A stretch of DNA of 64,000 nt from Climacteris rufus. Its lineage: Eukaryota > Chordata > Aves > Passeriformes > Climacteridae. The position numbers and the translations under genes are program-made. The notes under the pieces are model-generated. The model saw nothing but the letters and a program-made list of their open reading frames with translations, did no database searches and was not told where the DNA came from. Below are positions 1 through 13,700 of the stretch, one piece after another. Within the stretch, counting starts at the first letter, position 1. The number at the start of each line of letters is the position of its first letter. The stretch is taken from assembly GCA_013398175.1 (NCBI GenBank), contig VZRZ01006452.1:360914-424913 (forward strand), read 5' to 3'.

Positions 1-3000
1 CTTGTTTGTTTTTAAAGGCAGTGGATGGAGTTGGCAAAGGTTTTCAGTTCAGGAGGTGTGAGCCTATTGTTTTTGCTCCGAATAAGGGGATTATAGAGTC
101 AGAAACATCGGGAAACTGTTCTGGTAGGTCCTGAACACGTTTCTTCAGACTTGTTTTGACATCTCTCCAAAACCAATGGTGATTTATGTAAGATGCTGTG
201 AGAGAATGGCAGGAGCATGAGTGTACATCTGCCTTTGGGTAAGAGGGGAAAATATGCTTGCTATTTTGTTCAAGCTTGCTCAGGGGGAGAAAAAACAGGC
301 AGGCAGACATAATGCTGAGTGTAAGGCAGGTGTTGCCAGCATCCACTGAGGAAACCAGGATGCTTTCTCACATTAGCAGTGACTCCTCCTCTCGTTTTCA
401 GGTCAACAGTTCAAAAGAATTGAGCTTGACAGTGCTTGAAACTGTAAGAGCTTTGGAAAAAGAGTCTAGTATCATAGCTCAAAACCACAATGCTTAGAAA
501 TACCTTAGGTTTGCAGGGATGCAAAGGCCAAGGCTAGGATCAGCTAGGCCATTCCAGCTGCAGCTGTGCTGTGTAAAGAGGCTTCTGTCCCTGTCTCTCA
601 GCTTTGTCCCATCAAAGCTGGAGGATACTGCTCCCCACCAAACTGATGCCTTGGGGCTGGTCCCTGTTCTTGGTTCTAGGAGGAGGCAGGCTGAAATTGG
701 CAATTTCATTCATGGTCAAGAACCTGTCTCACCTCCTTTGTGGCCAGATCCCACCCCTCTACTTTCTCCTTCCACCTTCCTGGAGAAGTGAGTGTTAGCT
801 TGTATGGTGAAGGTGTTCCTCTCTTTGTGGATTTGTGACTTACGTCCCTTATAAAGCTCTGCTAGGTTCTGTTTACTCTCCAAACTGTCCCTGTCCCAAA
901 ACACACCTCTCATGGGTTCCATTTTCATCCCTGTACCAAATTCCCCCCCCCCAAAATAGGGAAAGAATATACAACTCCCTCTTCCTGCTTACCCTATGAA
1001 TGAGCAGTAATTCCGCTCATCCAAACCTCTTCCAGATTGCCAAACCGATTTCACTTTGTCTTTTTAATTGCATCGGTTGTGCATAAATACCCTTGGGAGC
1101 ACACTGGGGTCAGAGATGATGGCAATACCTCCTGTACTGGGAACTGTAGCCAGTCTCCCACTTATTGTTCAGGAGGTCAGTGTCCTCTGTGCCCAGCAAT
1201 CCCCCAGCACCTTCCACAGAGTGACAGCTCTCTGCAAAGCCAAGGTGAAGACTGCCACCTACTGAGTCCCCAGAGCTGGCTCTGGTGACACCCGAGTGTG
1301 TCTTTGAGGTTTCCCAGCTGGCAGACGGGCACACCTTGGCACAGTGCTGGAGGAGAGGATCTCAGTCAGGATCCCTTAGATCTGAAGTTTTCACAAGAAG
1401 TATCAATCTCTTGCACTATATTTATATTTAGACACATTGTATGTGGATAGCAGCACTTTGGGATGAGTTTGCTCCACACGGTGTTTGCTTTTAAGGAAGA
1501 ATCACCTTCAAAAGCACCCCAAGGGTGTTTCTCTGTGTTACCTGTTCATAGCACGGGGCTCCCCCAGGAGCTGTTGAAAACTGTTGCTGCTGGGAGCAGC
1601 GAACTTAAGTTTGGTGCCTGTCCATTCAGTGGGTAAATATGGGGTGGATGAACACAGTGTTAATTCAATACTTCAGAGCCCACTGAAGTAAAAAAGACCC
1701 CAAGGGATGGACTGACTGTGTTTAGCAGCAGAGATTTAGCAACAGAAGTCTTTAATAGGAGTGGTACTAGAGGCCAGATTTACTAGAATCACATTCTTAA
1801 AGCAATTAAGATCTGATTGTATAATGAATGAATTGGAGATCACCACAAAGCTGCGAGTTTCCCACCCTTGATTCAAGTTGCAAAGACCTGGGATCATCTC
1901 ATTTAAACATCTGTTGCAAGTACAATTTATTGTGCTGTTGCTGGGAGGATTATGATAAGGCAACAAAGCTGCAGAGTTAATTAATTAATGGAAGTCAGCA
2001 GTGGGTGGGGAGGTTCAGAGGCCACAGGGTTCTCTGTCTACCTTTCGCAGGGCTCTTGTTGCCCTGGAATGTGCTCATGACTGCTGCTGTGAGGTGGGAT
2101 CAGCTTTGATGTGCAGTCACAGGCCTGCTCACAGCCAATGGGTGTGTTAGCACTCCTCTGTCAGGCCTGATGGCAGGAGCAATTAAACCCCATTTCTGTC
2201 GGAGAGAGCCTTGAAACGAGAGAAGCCAACACCCCAAAAATTGCATGACATGGCCTGTGCAAAGCTGGACTCTAGGGGTGGCTGGATGGGTATTGCTCTT
2301 CGGCTCCCATTCACTGGGGGAAAACACACTGTTGATCTTTGTATGAAACTAGCATGGTCAGGGAAAGATTGTTTCCCTGGTTTTTTTCGGTGCCTGTTTT
2401 TAATCAATAGTCGGGTAAGCCCAGAAGAGTTTTAGGTTAGATGAACGGGAGGTTTGGTTTAGTCTGACTACCTGCTGACACAGGCAAGGCTGAAGAGCTC
2501 TGAGTGACAGCACTGAAAGGGAATGATAGCGAGGTACTGCCTTTAGAAACTTCAAACACATCCCTTTATCACAGTGTGATTCAAGGCATCACTCAGCAAG
2601 TTGCTGCAGATGTAAGTTATCATCTGAATACCAAGCGCATTCCAAAAACTGCCTCCAAAACCAGGAGAATACATTTCTCACTGTTGGTCAATATTACATC
2701 CTTCCCCTTTTGAACAGATGAGAGAAGTTTTTTTCCTTAGCATAGGTGATAGTCCTGGGATGCTCTGCAAGTTCTGGGAACCAGCAGCAGTGTCTGGCAA
2801 GAAGAACTCTGCATTTTAAATATGTGCCCAGTTGTTTAGGAAAAGAAACACAGAATATTTAGAAAAGGTCCAGCAGTCCAGTGAGGAGTCTGGACTTCCA
2901 GAGGCAGAGGGGAGCCCCAGGAGCTGCTTCCTCATGTATGCATATGGACTGGTTTTCTCCTTGCTCACTGCCAGAACAGTCTCCTCAGACTCAAACCTCA

Positions 3001-3606
3001 AATCACCAGAGAGGGGACCAGGCTGGATGGAACTGCAAGAGCAGTGCAAGCTTGCCCCAGAGAGCCTGCAGGCTCCAGCGCTAGACACCAATCCAGAGGA
3101 AACCTGGGATCATGAGTTCCTGGGGAGCAAGTCCTTTAAACAGGCAGTGAGGGGACAGACAGAGGAGAGAAGATAAGAAAACTGTAGGAAAAAGCCTTTC
3201 TAAAGCTCAAGCCCATCCTTCCTTCATTCTTGCTGTGATCCCAGTGTTTATGCAAACAGCCTGATAAGCCTGAAGAAGCAGAACCGGTTGGCTGTTGACA
3301 CAGGCAGTTGTCAGAGCACTGTCTGAGGGCACTGCTCCAACAGGGGGAAGGTCAGTGTGAAACCAGGGGCTGCTTTCACACTCCTGACCTGTGTCAGCAG
3401 CACAAACTGGAGTCCAAGCCAGGGGAACTTTTCTGGTCACCTGTTTTATTTACAAGGCTCAGGCGACTTGTCTTGGCTGCAAAGCACCGCTGAAAGAGGT
3501 CAATAGAGCATTTAGCTACAGCTTTATGTTATGGACCACATCAAGCATGTAAAAAACAAATTACTCAAACTATTGCCAAACTAGCAAGAACTGGAAATTC
3601 TTACAT

Positions 3607-3642
3607 TAATATGTCAGAAAAGTTTAATATGTCAGAAAGGTT
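3607..3642. repeat. 18-bp tandem direct repeat, two copies
   Basis: Two adjacent 18-base copies beginning TAATATGTCAGAAA differ at one position. It is a simple local duplication with no sign of function. Confidence 0.8.
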
Positions 3643-6600
3643 TGCATGGATTGTGCATACATATAGTTAATGCTATGCCAAATATTTTATCTCCCGCCCT
3701 GCTTGAAATTTAGTGATGCCTGGAATTAAGCAGCCTGCTCATCTCAGCAAAGCTGCTTCAAACATGGCCAACGAGTCCTGGGCATCCAAGGCCTGCTAAG
3801 CCCTGGCCAACATCCTCTGGCTCTAGAAGTAGACTGGTGTGAGGCGCTTCACCAAGCAGCACGAGCTCTGCAGTTCTTGTCTGCAGGAGGTACTGGAGCC
3901 TTTCTTGTTCCCTGTAACATACATGGAAAACCTTGAATTCCTTTAGTTTGGAATATGGAGCTTGCCACTAGAGGCAAATTTTCTGGATCAAGGCTCTGTC
4001 TGTTCTCGTTCTCCTTCCGATTTATGAATAGCAGAAAGCAGCAGCATTCAAACTATGCATTTGGTGGGTGTAAAAGAATGACTCATTAGCTTAATGGAGA
4101 GTTATCTGGGCAATAAATGCATGAATAAGGATTGTGACAATGAGTCACTGTTTGATTGTATGCCTGGGTGGAACAGATGCAGGTACCATTTTGCTAAGTG
4201 TTGGTGTAGGGCAGAGTTCAAGATGGGTTCAGGGGTGATAGGATGCTTTTTTCAGAGCTTAACTAAAGACCTTTAGCTGTAAGAGAGTTGCCAAGCTTCA
4301 CTGGATTCCCACTTCCCAAACAGGGTCAGTCTTGCTGGATGGAAAGGTCTCGGAGCTACTTAGCTAGGTGTGCCCTGCAGGGATTATCTGCAGAATCTCA
4401 CAAAGAAAGCCCAATCTTGTACAAAGTATGTCCAAAACAGAACCAAGTTCTGTAAGACCTTCTGTGTTCAACCCTGCCCTATGTTCCTATCCCCCCCTCA
4501 CATGTTGCCAGCTGATTGTGTGAGCTGCAAGGCCTGACATGAGGCTGAGAGTGGTCATGTTTTGGTGTTGCCAAAGCCTGTCAGCACTGCCAGGACTTGT
4601 AGCCTCTGCCACAGGTGCCCTCGAGTGTCCCTAGGCTGTGCACTTTGTGCCTGTGGCACTGCTGCACCTAAAACTTGTATGTGGTCCCACAGCTGAGGGA
4701 AGGGTGCATGTGCTCCCTGAAGGGATCCTGGGTAAAGATCTTCACCTGGGGGTTAGAACTGACATTTTGGTTCAGAAGGAGCTTTTGTGACTCATTTTGA
4801 ACAGCTGTTAGCTCCCCATCACAGCCTAGGTAGGGCTTTTGGAGTGACCCACAGTTTTGATGTCTGTTCTGAGGAAGAGGTTTGGGAAGGGGGACTGTGC
4901 ATGCCTGCCGAGGTACCTCAGTGGAAATGTTTAGCAGTCATAAGATCCTAAGTCATTAGTTGCTCTTTAAAGCTCTGGCCTGGAATTTCTGATGGATGGT
5001 AGATGCCAGAAAGTGAAATTGCTCTTATGATGGAGTGAATCCTCCCAGTATGTGAGTGAGTTACAAAACTTCATTGGCACCATTACACAACAAACAATTA
5101 CAGCTGGTTTTGGGAGAAGAGTCTCCACCCTGAAGTATGGTCTGTACCACTGCTCCGCTCACGTTTTTCTAGGGACTGAACTGGATTTGCAGGTGCTTCT
5201 CTGTGTGAGGCTGTACAGCAGTACGGGCTGCAGCTGATCTGATGGAGTGTGTGGGCCTTCTGAAAAGAGGTCAACCAGACCTGGTGATGCAGGTGTGGAT
5301 GTAGCACTTCACTCCTGTGTGGTTCTGTGGTATTTCTTTCCTCAGCTTTGCAGCTGGCTTCTCCGAACCCATGTGTAGCCAGCAGCAGGGGGGCTGGGGT
5401 GTCACCTACACTGGTGGTGTTACCCAGAATCACTGTGGTCCCCACATTCACCCCATATCATTTATGGACATCCTCTCATCAGTGCAGCGACATCATCTTG
5501 GAGGATGATCTTCTCCCAAAGCTCCGACCTACTTGAATCCCAGCAGGGAATAAACAGGCAGCACAATCCCAATGCAACTCTGAGTGCAGGTGTTTGATGT
5601 GGCTCACTTCCCCAGGGCCAGCCAAATTCCCACCTGCCACAGCACTTGGAGTAACAGGACAAACAAGCAGTACCTACATGGCAGCCCTGCCAGGTGTTTT
5701 GACACCAGGGAGTTGGGGGAGTTCACAGTGGAAAAACAAACAGACAGCACCGATCAGGAAAAAATACTTTTCCCCGCTGTCTAGCAGCTCTGGAAAAGCC
5801 AACAGACTGTCAGTCCAAAGGGCCACGAGTGTATTAGGACTTGGTAAGTGCATGAAATCATATGGCCTCGTGATGACAGGACACAGAAGTCTAAGGGCAC
5901 ATTGCTCAACCCGCTGGGCACCTTTCTAGATCTGCAGTGGCTCCTCTTCTAGGGGAGACCTGCCAGGAGTATCTAGCAAGGAAATGGCCAAGCTAATATG
6001 GCTTGTTGGAGTGAATGCCTTTAATCCAACCTCAAAATGCAGGTCAGAGTCTGCATACAGCAGTGCTGTAGATTGTGGTGTTATTGTAAATATCTAATAA
6101 GTAAACTTTACGTACAGACTGTCTCATTTTTCCCCTCTGTGCCACATCCATGCAATATCCAGTGAGATCAGGGAGCACTTTTATTTAGAGGACTTAATAA
6201 GTATTTTGGGTTTTGTGTTAAAATACAGGACTGGAAAGTAATTCCTAGTGCATCAAGCCCAGCCACTGGTAGGGAAAACTAACATCTTATATAATCCTGT
6301 TAATTAATTTATGACACTCCAGCTTAAACCCACTTAGTTTTCCTGCCCCAGCTTCCCTGGCTGAAGGACCACAGCAGGATGTCAGCATGCATCCCTGCTG
6401 AGTGCCTGCACACCTCTTGCTCTCCCTTTGACTGGGTTTAGGCACAAGTTTGGTCCTTAACATATTTCACATCACCTTGCTGGTTTATTATGGACTCAGA
6501 ATCTCAGAAGATTTGAGCATAAGAGTTTGGAAATCCATTCTGAAAAAAAAAAAAACAAACTAAACCAAAAAATATAATATAGGCCACAACATCCTGTAAA

Positions 6601-7136
6601 TTTGACAGTCCTGCTTATCAGAGATTCAAATCCAGTGCTTCATTCTGGTTTTGTATTAGCTTTATACCTAAAAAAAAAGTAAAATACTTATAACAAAAAA
6701 TTCAAATCCTTAATATCTACCTAGCCAACACTTGGTGAAGGTGAAACAATTTCTGGCTGTTGTGGTGCGTTCCATGAGGCAGTGCCATAAACAGCATTTA
6801 ATCTCTGGGTCACAGCAGCCACCAACAAGAACCTGCAAAGTAATCTATCAATTAAAATAAGCTTTCCCTTGTTCCCTGGAATTGTGAGCCTGAAAGCTCA
6901 GTAAATGTGGTGCTCATTTAGAGATTGAGGTGATGGTGATGATTCCTCTGTAACACTCTTGTTCTCTACAGATTTGATTTTCTAGCTGGTTTATGTCTGT
7001 CTGTCATGATGGTCCCCTGTCCCCTTTGTTTGGCAGATCATGAGCAAATTGTCTGTAAGGTGCTTGGTCCATGAAAAGCACAAAGGACATGAAATGCTCT
7101 CTTTTTTTTGTAATTATTTGGGAAGGTTTCTTTTTT

Positions 7137-7161
7137 GTTGTTCTGTTGTTGTTGTTGTTTT
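7137..7161. repeat. Short TTG-rich microsatellite
   Basis: An imperfect run of TTG units ending in about four perfect GTT triplets, within a T-rich tract. It is low complexity only. Confidence 0.6.
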
Positions 7162-7630
7162 ACCTGTCTTTATGTACCATAAAAGACATTGTGGTTTGTC
7201 ATTGTAGGATCACTCCTCAAAGAGACAGTGATAACATCAGCAGACTGCTAGGGAATAACATCATTTGATGTCTGCCACGGGGCTGGTTGTGTGTCAGGGT
7301 ACGGCTCTCCTGAGGTCCCCACTCATCTCCACGAGGATCTGACCAGGTTTTTTGTTCTTTTCTAAAAGAGCAGGACCAAGGAGTGTTTAATGTGAAGAAC
7401 AATCAGTTCATGGACAAGTAATTTGTTTGTGCACACAGCTGCAAATCAAACGTGATGGCAGAGGTAATTACAGGTTCAAATCCAGTTGCCATTCAAGTGG
7501 GCATTTTCCACTCAGGGTAAGACTTCCCTTGTGAACCAGCATGAGTCCAGCAGAGAAGCTGCTCCCATCCACCAGCCCATTTCATTCACCTCTCTGCCCC
7601 TTCTCATGTGCCACAGAGAGGCCAGGTGAA

Positions 7631-7740
7631 GGAGAGGGAGAGGAAGAGGGAGAGGAAGAGGGAGAGGGAGAGGGATCGGCCAACAAACCACCTTGAGCTT
7701 GCNGGAGAGGGAGAGGGAGAGGGAGAGGGAGAGGGAGAGG
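7631..7740 (+). repeat. (GGGAGA)n purine microsatellite with an embedded N
   Basis: Two blocks of GGAGAG/GGGAGA hexamer repeat (7631 to about 7675, and 7704 to 7740) flank about 28 non-repetitive bases that end in a single unknown base at 7703. All-purine tracts of this kind are hard to assemble, and a lone N between two matching arrays suggests a scaffold join or an unresolved repeat length. The ORFs through it are low-complexity Arg/Glu or Pro/Leu strings and are not genes. Confidence 0.9.
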
Positions 7741-7744
7741 CACT

Positions 7745-10700
7745 GCTTGTGCTGAGAGCATGTCCCAAAACCTGCAGCTCACCTCAGTAACTTCAGGCTT
7801 CTCTGAGTGTCAGTCAGGCCCCTCTTCATTGTGTTTGATGGGCACACATCGGTCCTGCAGTAGCAGATGGAAAAGAAAAATCAGGGCCCAAGCCCCAGGA
7901 TCAGGGCCCTTCCCAGAAAAAAAAAAGAAAGAGCTGCTCTCCCAGGGCTACACCCTTCCTTTCCAACCTCTCCCCTAAATCCAGGTTACCCAATTCCATT
8001 ATGATTTACCTCACAGCTGCCACTTTGAAATGCTTTCCTCCTGTCATCTTTGTCTACCCTTCACTATTAACCACTCTGTCACATGCATTGCATGACTTAA
8101 TCATTTGAGACTTTGGACTCGATTTACATGTATAAACAAAAAAAAAAAAATACACACCTGCAGTTGCTGTGGCCAGCTGTCAACTTCCTGAGCAGTAGCT
8201 GCATTCCTGGACCATGACATTTAGCAGGGCAACAGATGGGACTTGCATGAAGTGCTCCTCACCAATAGTCACTGGCAGCAACCAGTGTCTTTGCTCCTTG
8301 TGGGTCCCTCCTCCCGTGAAGATCCAACTCCAGCCAGGTCTGCTCCTTCTTGTGCAAGCAGCTTGCATCTGGTCCAGCACATGGCCCAGGAAATTCGGCC
8401 AGTGGTGCAGGAGTGGTTGGGAGTCTCCATGCAGGAACTGACATGCAGCTGTATCCTGGTTTTACACACAGGTAGCATACAGGGCCTGGTCCTGAAACTT
8501 CTGTCTCCATCCAATAGCTTGCAATGGGAAAGGAGTATTGGAAAGGTGGGATGAGGGAACAGGCATATTGATATCAAGCCCTGACTTCTTTTGAATGGTT
8601 AGCAAACCTCCCTTTGTCTTGTGCATGTGAGCAAAAGTCTCAGCTCTGTTGTTTTTGTAATGTGAGCCAGGTGCAGTTGTGGCCCAGGGGACGCCTTTTG
8701 TCCCCACCACGTAACTGGTTGGAGCACAGCTTCTCAGCTGGAAGCTCACCTACAGCTCGTTACCACCACAGGCACTCTCAAAGCTCCTGATGGTTTAGTT
8801 TCATGTGAAAATGTCAAAACTTGGCTTCTGTCTTGAAAATTTTGACGAAATTAATTCTCGGTATTACAGACCCCAACAGAATGTGGCTCAGAGGCAAACA
8901 AAAATCTCTGGATAGCTATTGACCTGCCAGAATCCAGACATTTCTTCCTTTAAAACCTAAGGGAAAGAGAGATGTAGTTAAAGCCCTGCTTCGTTCAAGG
9001 GCACATTAAGTGCTCAGCCCTTTCTGTTTAGGGATTTTGGATAGGACATGTGAAGAACTAAGGTTAATAAATGATCAAACACGGGTTTAATAGTTAACAT
9101 TTCTTTGCATTGCATGAAAAGCATTGGTAGCTCCTGTGGCAGGAATGAGAGTGCCCACATATTTTAAGTCAGGCATGTGTTTAAACACTTGAGTCAATTA
9201 AAACTCCAGGGCAGCACAAGTTTCATTAATAATAATCCAGTATTTCACCACAGGATACTCTAATTGTTCCTCATCAGGATCCCAGGGACAGAAGATTAAC
9301 CTTTTAAGAAGCTCAAATGATAACATTCAAAGCGCTACCCAAAATGATAATGAATTGCCTGTTCATCTTGTAAACTTTGATGATAGCAACCAAAATACAT
9401 GCACATTGGGTAGCTGGTTTGGGGGACAGACTTCCCCTGGATGGCAGCAAATTTTTGGAGAACAACTTATCACAGTTTAGGAAGTCCCAGTATGTCACGA
9501 TACTTCGCTTTTCCAATTCAATATTCATAAGACCTTTGGGAACTTTGCAACCCAATAATTAAGCCTCTCTGCTCTATTGAGAAATAAGCAGGTAGGAGCA
9601 GCATAGCATCTCAGCATAAGCAAGGAAAAACCCAGATGATTGATGTGATTTGGGAAATCCCATGTACAGATGGCCTCGGTGCCTAGTCCCAGGAGACAAC
9701 TCTAAACTTTACCCAACAAGAGCCTCCTTGCCACGTGTTAACCATGCAGGAGGCACTGCCTGTGGAATTAAAACAGCAAATTAAAGCAACAGAGATCACC
9801 AAGAGAGATCAAGGCTGTCTCAGAGACAGACCTGAGAAACGCTTTTTAAGTCAGGATTCATTCTCTTCACCTAAGCCATAGCCACCCTGGCCTTCTCTCC
9901 ACACTCTGCCACTTCTGACTCAAACACCTTTAGCCAGGAACCATGCAGGAAAGATGTCTGGAGCCAGTGTGCAACCACGCAAGAGACCAATGTGTGGAAT
10001 CAATAGAGCACTCACCAACTGATGGCACCAAGAGAACACCTGGTGTGGGTAACAACTGGAGCTTAACATCTTAGCAAAGGAATTAATTCTTTCTAAAATC
10101 CAGGATAAACATGATAGAAGCTGATAGGAACATACGTGACAGAAAGGAGATGAGGAGACAGATCCAACCTAGGTGAAGGGTGGTCTTGGGATATACTCAG
10201 AGAGGTTGGCAAATGGTTGGTACCCTTTCCATGTGCTGGTCAGCCCTGATTTCCATGTGCTGTGTCACCCTGATTCAAGGGGCCTTTGTGTCCAACACTC
10301 TTTGGTATCTATCTTTATGGGTGAACAAGGCTGGCAGCAGTTGGATGAGAACCTGTCTCTGGAGCACTTGGGTTGCATCCAGCAGAGGAGCAGCTGCCCG
10401 ATGGGGTGCTCATGATGGGAGGGGCAGCCCCTGGAAGTAGCACCAGCAGCACCTCAGCATGTCAGCACAAAGCACCCAGACACCTGGCTCTTGACTCACT
10501 GTGACAGCAAACATGCCCTCCTGCATTGAGAAGCACTCTGGGGATCAGGCCCCAAAGCCCACCTTGCTGGCTCCCCTGCCATGCAGGAGGCAGGATCCTG
10601 GAGGGAGCCGTGTGCTCCGTGGGGTCTGCCTGGGCCAGCACTGCAGCACTGGCACCTGAGATGTTTTCCCAGGGCAGGTTAAAGCCGGACAGAAGTCAGC

Positions 10701-13700
10701 ATTAAAGACAGATCCACAGATAAAAAAAGCTCAGATTTCCATCGATTTACTTCGCCACATCATTCACAAAAACACTTTGATCTTGAGTCATCTGTTGCTA
10801 TAATTACTGAGCGATGGTTGATGCAAACACACTTCCCACTGTGGCTGGGTCACTGCAGCGAGGACTGACCCAATCCTGTGCTCCCATTCCTTTCTCTGCT
10901 CCAAGGGCTTCACACTGAGGGTTATCTGTCCTTTGGAGATCAGACCTTGTTGACTGTCAGTCACTTGGCTCTCTGCCATGTGTATGGAGCAGTCACCATG
11001 GAAAGAGGCTCTGGTACGAGGGCAGGCTATAGAGAGAGCTCATGGCGGGCAGACAAGCTGCTGAGCCATGCCTGGGGGTAGCTCAGGATCAGACAGTTCG
11101 GGTGCTTATCTGTGGGTGATCACTGCACCTTTTGATGTGTGATCGCTGCACCCCGGCTGCTGTTTGGACAAGCCCATTCAGGAGCTGTTCCAGAAAAGCC
11201 ACTCCACTTTACGGTTTTAGCAGAGTAAGGCAGGATCTGATCCTCCATGTAAACACGCCTTCAATAAAACAGGTGCATTTTATCTTCTGCAACTCCCTGC
11301 CTCCACCAGCGAGGTCAGTCCTGTGTGTGTCCCGCTGCTCCCTCTGCTCCCTCTGCCTGTGGATGGCATTCCTAGGGACAGGCCACAACTTGCCGCAGGT
11401 TTCTTTGATGCTGCCTGCACAGGCTGCAGAGGATGTGTCAATACTGGCGAGAAAATGCTGCTTCATGAAAAAGGAAGAAGGGAAATCACTGGGAATTTGC
11501 TTGCAGACGTTATTCCAGGGGCAACCGGATGCCACTGCCTTCCTCCAGTCTGGTGGGTGACATTGCACCCGTTTAAAGTTAGAAGCTGCCTTGGTCCTAT
11601 GTGAACTTGCTGCCCTTTCTTTCTTTTGATGCCAACAGCAGGAATGACGTCAAGAGGCCCTGAGTCATGGATGGCCACATAAGCCCAAACCTGTGCCCTC
11701 TGGTCTTTAAAAAACCTTTCCTAAAGCAGGTCTCTTACCCATGTTAAAGGCCAGTTTAACCAAGTAAGCCATTGCCAGTCAGAAGGGAGAGGACTTTTTA
11801 TTGCTTTACCAGTTTGCACTTTGCCATATCAGTGATTTCTATTTTCACTTACTTGTCCTTCTCACTCATGGAGTTCCGCTTGCTCCTGGGGCAGTTACAG
11901 TCAGCTTCTGTTTCTTAGCAATTGCCACACAGTGATTTGACTTAAACAAATAATGTAACAAATAGCACACAGGAAATGAGAGGAGAAAATATTTATGGGA
12001 AATGGAATTTTTGAGGAACAGGCCACTTAGTGAAGTTTGTTTCGGATGCTCCACTTGGAGGCTCTTTTGCTTATATGTCACATCATTTCCTAGGCAGGAG
12101 ACAGAGCGATGTCTCTGTATATGTAATGGTAAGTTCTTTGTAATAAAACTACAGAAGGGGGTCAGATGGGAATACTGACTTGGAAAGACCAAGATTTCAG
12201 AAGCCGAAGAATCCATATGACAAGTTCCAGGTCAATCTTTGCAGTTGCAGTGGTGATGCAATTTTAAAGAAGAGGAGCCTTTTCCTTTTGCCTTGGATCA
12301 AAATCTGACTAGCTCATTCCAGTAGGTCACAGTGCAGAAAGCCTGCAGTTTGTCCCAGGCCTCCAGGCATCCTTGATGTCCTCAGCCCCGAGCACCAGTG
12401 GTGCCCAGGCTGGGTGCATCTGCTTGTCAGCCACTCTTTTGCCTTCCCAGCCATGCTCTTGTGCAGGGTATTGTCCCTCTTTCTTCCCTTCAGGTTTCCT
12501 TTCCGTAGGGACAGCTCCCCTTTCCTTATCCTACCTCCAAAGGATACCTGTAATTTTCATTAATTTCTTCGTGTTGAAATTTGCTTTCACAGTTATGTTT
12601 ATTACCACCTCATATCTTAAATGCGAGAGATCATTACTGCCTTTTGACAAAAAAGTATTGTCACCACTGTCAAACTGAAACACACTGATGTTACGGCAAC
12701 AAAGCAAAACAGCAAATTCGTGTTCTTTAGGATTCCTGTTTCGTGGGAAATTGCCAGCTCTGGAGTTTTGCTCCTATCCAGCTGTGGAAAAAGCTACAAA
12801 ATACTGCTGATTGAAAAGAGGCTCCACAGACTTCAATCCTCCTGATTTTCAGACATCTCTAGCGACTATTAATAAAAATCATTGAATATGTATTACCTAG
12901 GATAATTCCCTAGATCATGGGAGGTGCTTTCTGGAAGGGAAAAACACCAGGGACCTCTCATACCTGAGAATAACTTAGCATTAGCATCACTGAACTACTG
13001 CGGGATTCTAAGCCACACCTGACCTCTGTCCCAACAGGCTGGTTACCAGCTCCTAGGTGGGAAAGCAAGTGGAAAAGTACTGCCAAGATGGACTTCCCTC
13101 ACCTCCTCATCAAGAGCCAATGACACAGCAGAGCATGCAAGGTATCCTGCACTTGCCAAGCATCCTCTGTGCTAGGGAGGGACCTCTGCAATAGATGGAG
13201 CTGATAACGTGTGCCCACAGCACCTACGAGGAGTAGGTCACATGAAGCATGGCTCAAGATGGCAGCAGCAGGAATTATGTCACATCTGGTTGATCCACCG
13301 TGATTGCAGAAGGGTCAAAGCATCTATAAATAGTTTAAGTAACCTGTCCCGTTGTGAAGGACTGGCAGGAATACTGGGTTTTAGGTCACAAACCAAGCAA
13401 TTATGTGTCAAGAGGAAATTGCCCAAATGATCACAATGCATTGTTGCTTTTTTTAAATTCAGCTCCGTGGTGTGTCAGTTCCACAGGGTCGATCATGTTT
13501 CCAAAAGACACATGTTTCTGTAATGACACTGGGTGTCCAGTTAAACCAGGGTGTGCCCTGCAATCTGAGCCTGACCCTGGGAATAGTGGTGGGTATGGGG
13601 ATGGCAGGCCAGGAGCCCCTCAGCATCCTCCTCTAATGCCTGACTTTCCTTGCATCTGGCTGCTGCTCTGTCCTGAGAAGCACCACAGCTTTCTTAGGCT

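Larger units (their letters stand above)
1..7627. other. Intergenic DNA without recognisable exons
   Basis: No open stretch here resembles a known protein, and no run of plausible exons with matching splice phases could be assembled on either strand. Short ORFs of 60-117 codons occur, often in two or three frames over the same bases, as expected by chance in moderately GC-rich DNA. A small direct repeat lies near 3.6 kb and a short TTG-rich tract near 7.14 kb. In mammals the gene beyond the USO1 3' end is PPEF2, but I saw no phosphatase or EF-hand motif here. Confidence 0.6.

Noticed and set aside
4094..4276. Cys-rich 60-codon ORF that looks superficially EGF- or zinc-finger-like
   Set aside because: Cysteine spacing fits no family I know, and the flanks lack acceptor and donor sites in matching phase.
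9060..9110. Possible HNF1-like sites (GGTTAATAAATGAT, TAGTTAACATT)
   Set aside because: Short degenerate matches in AT-rich DNA, with no nearby gene to support regulation.
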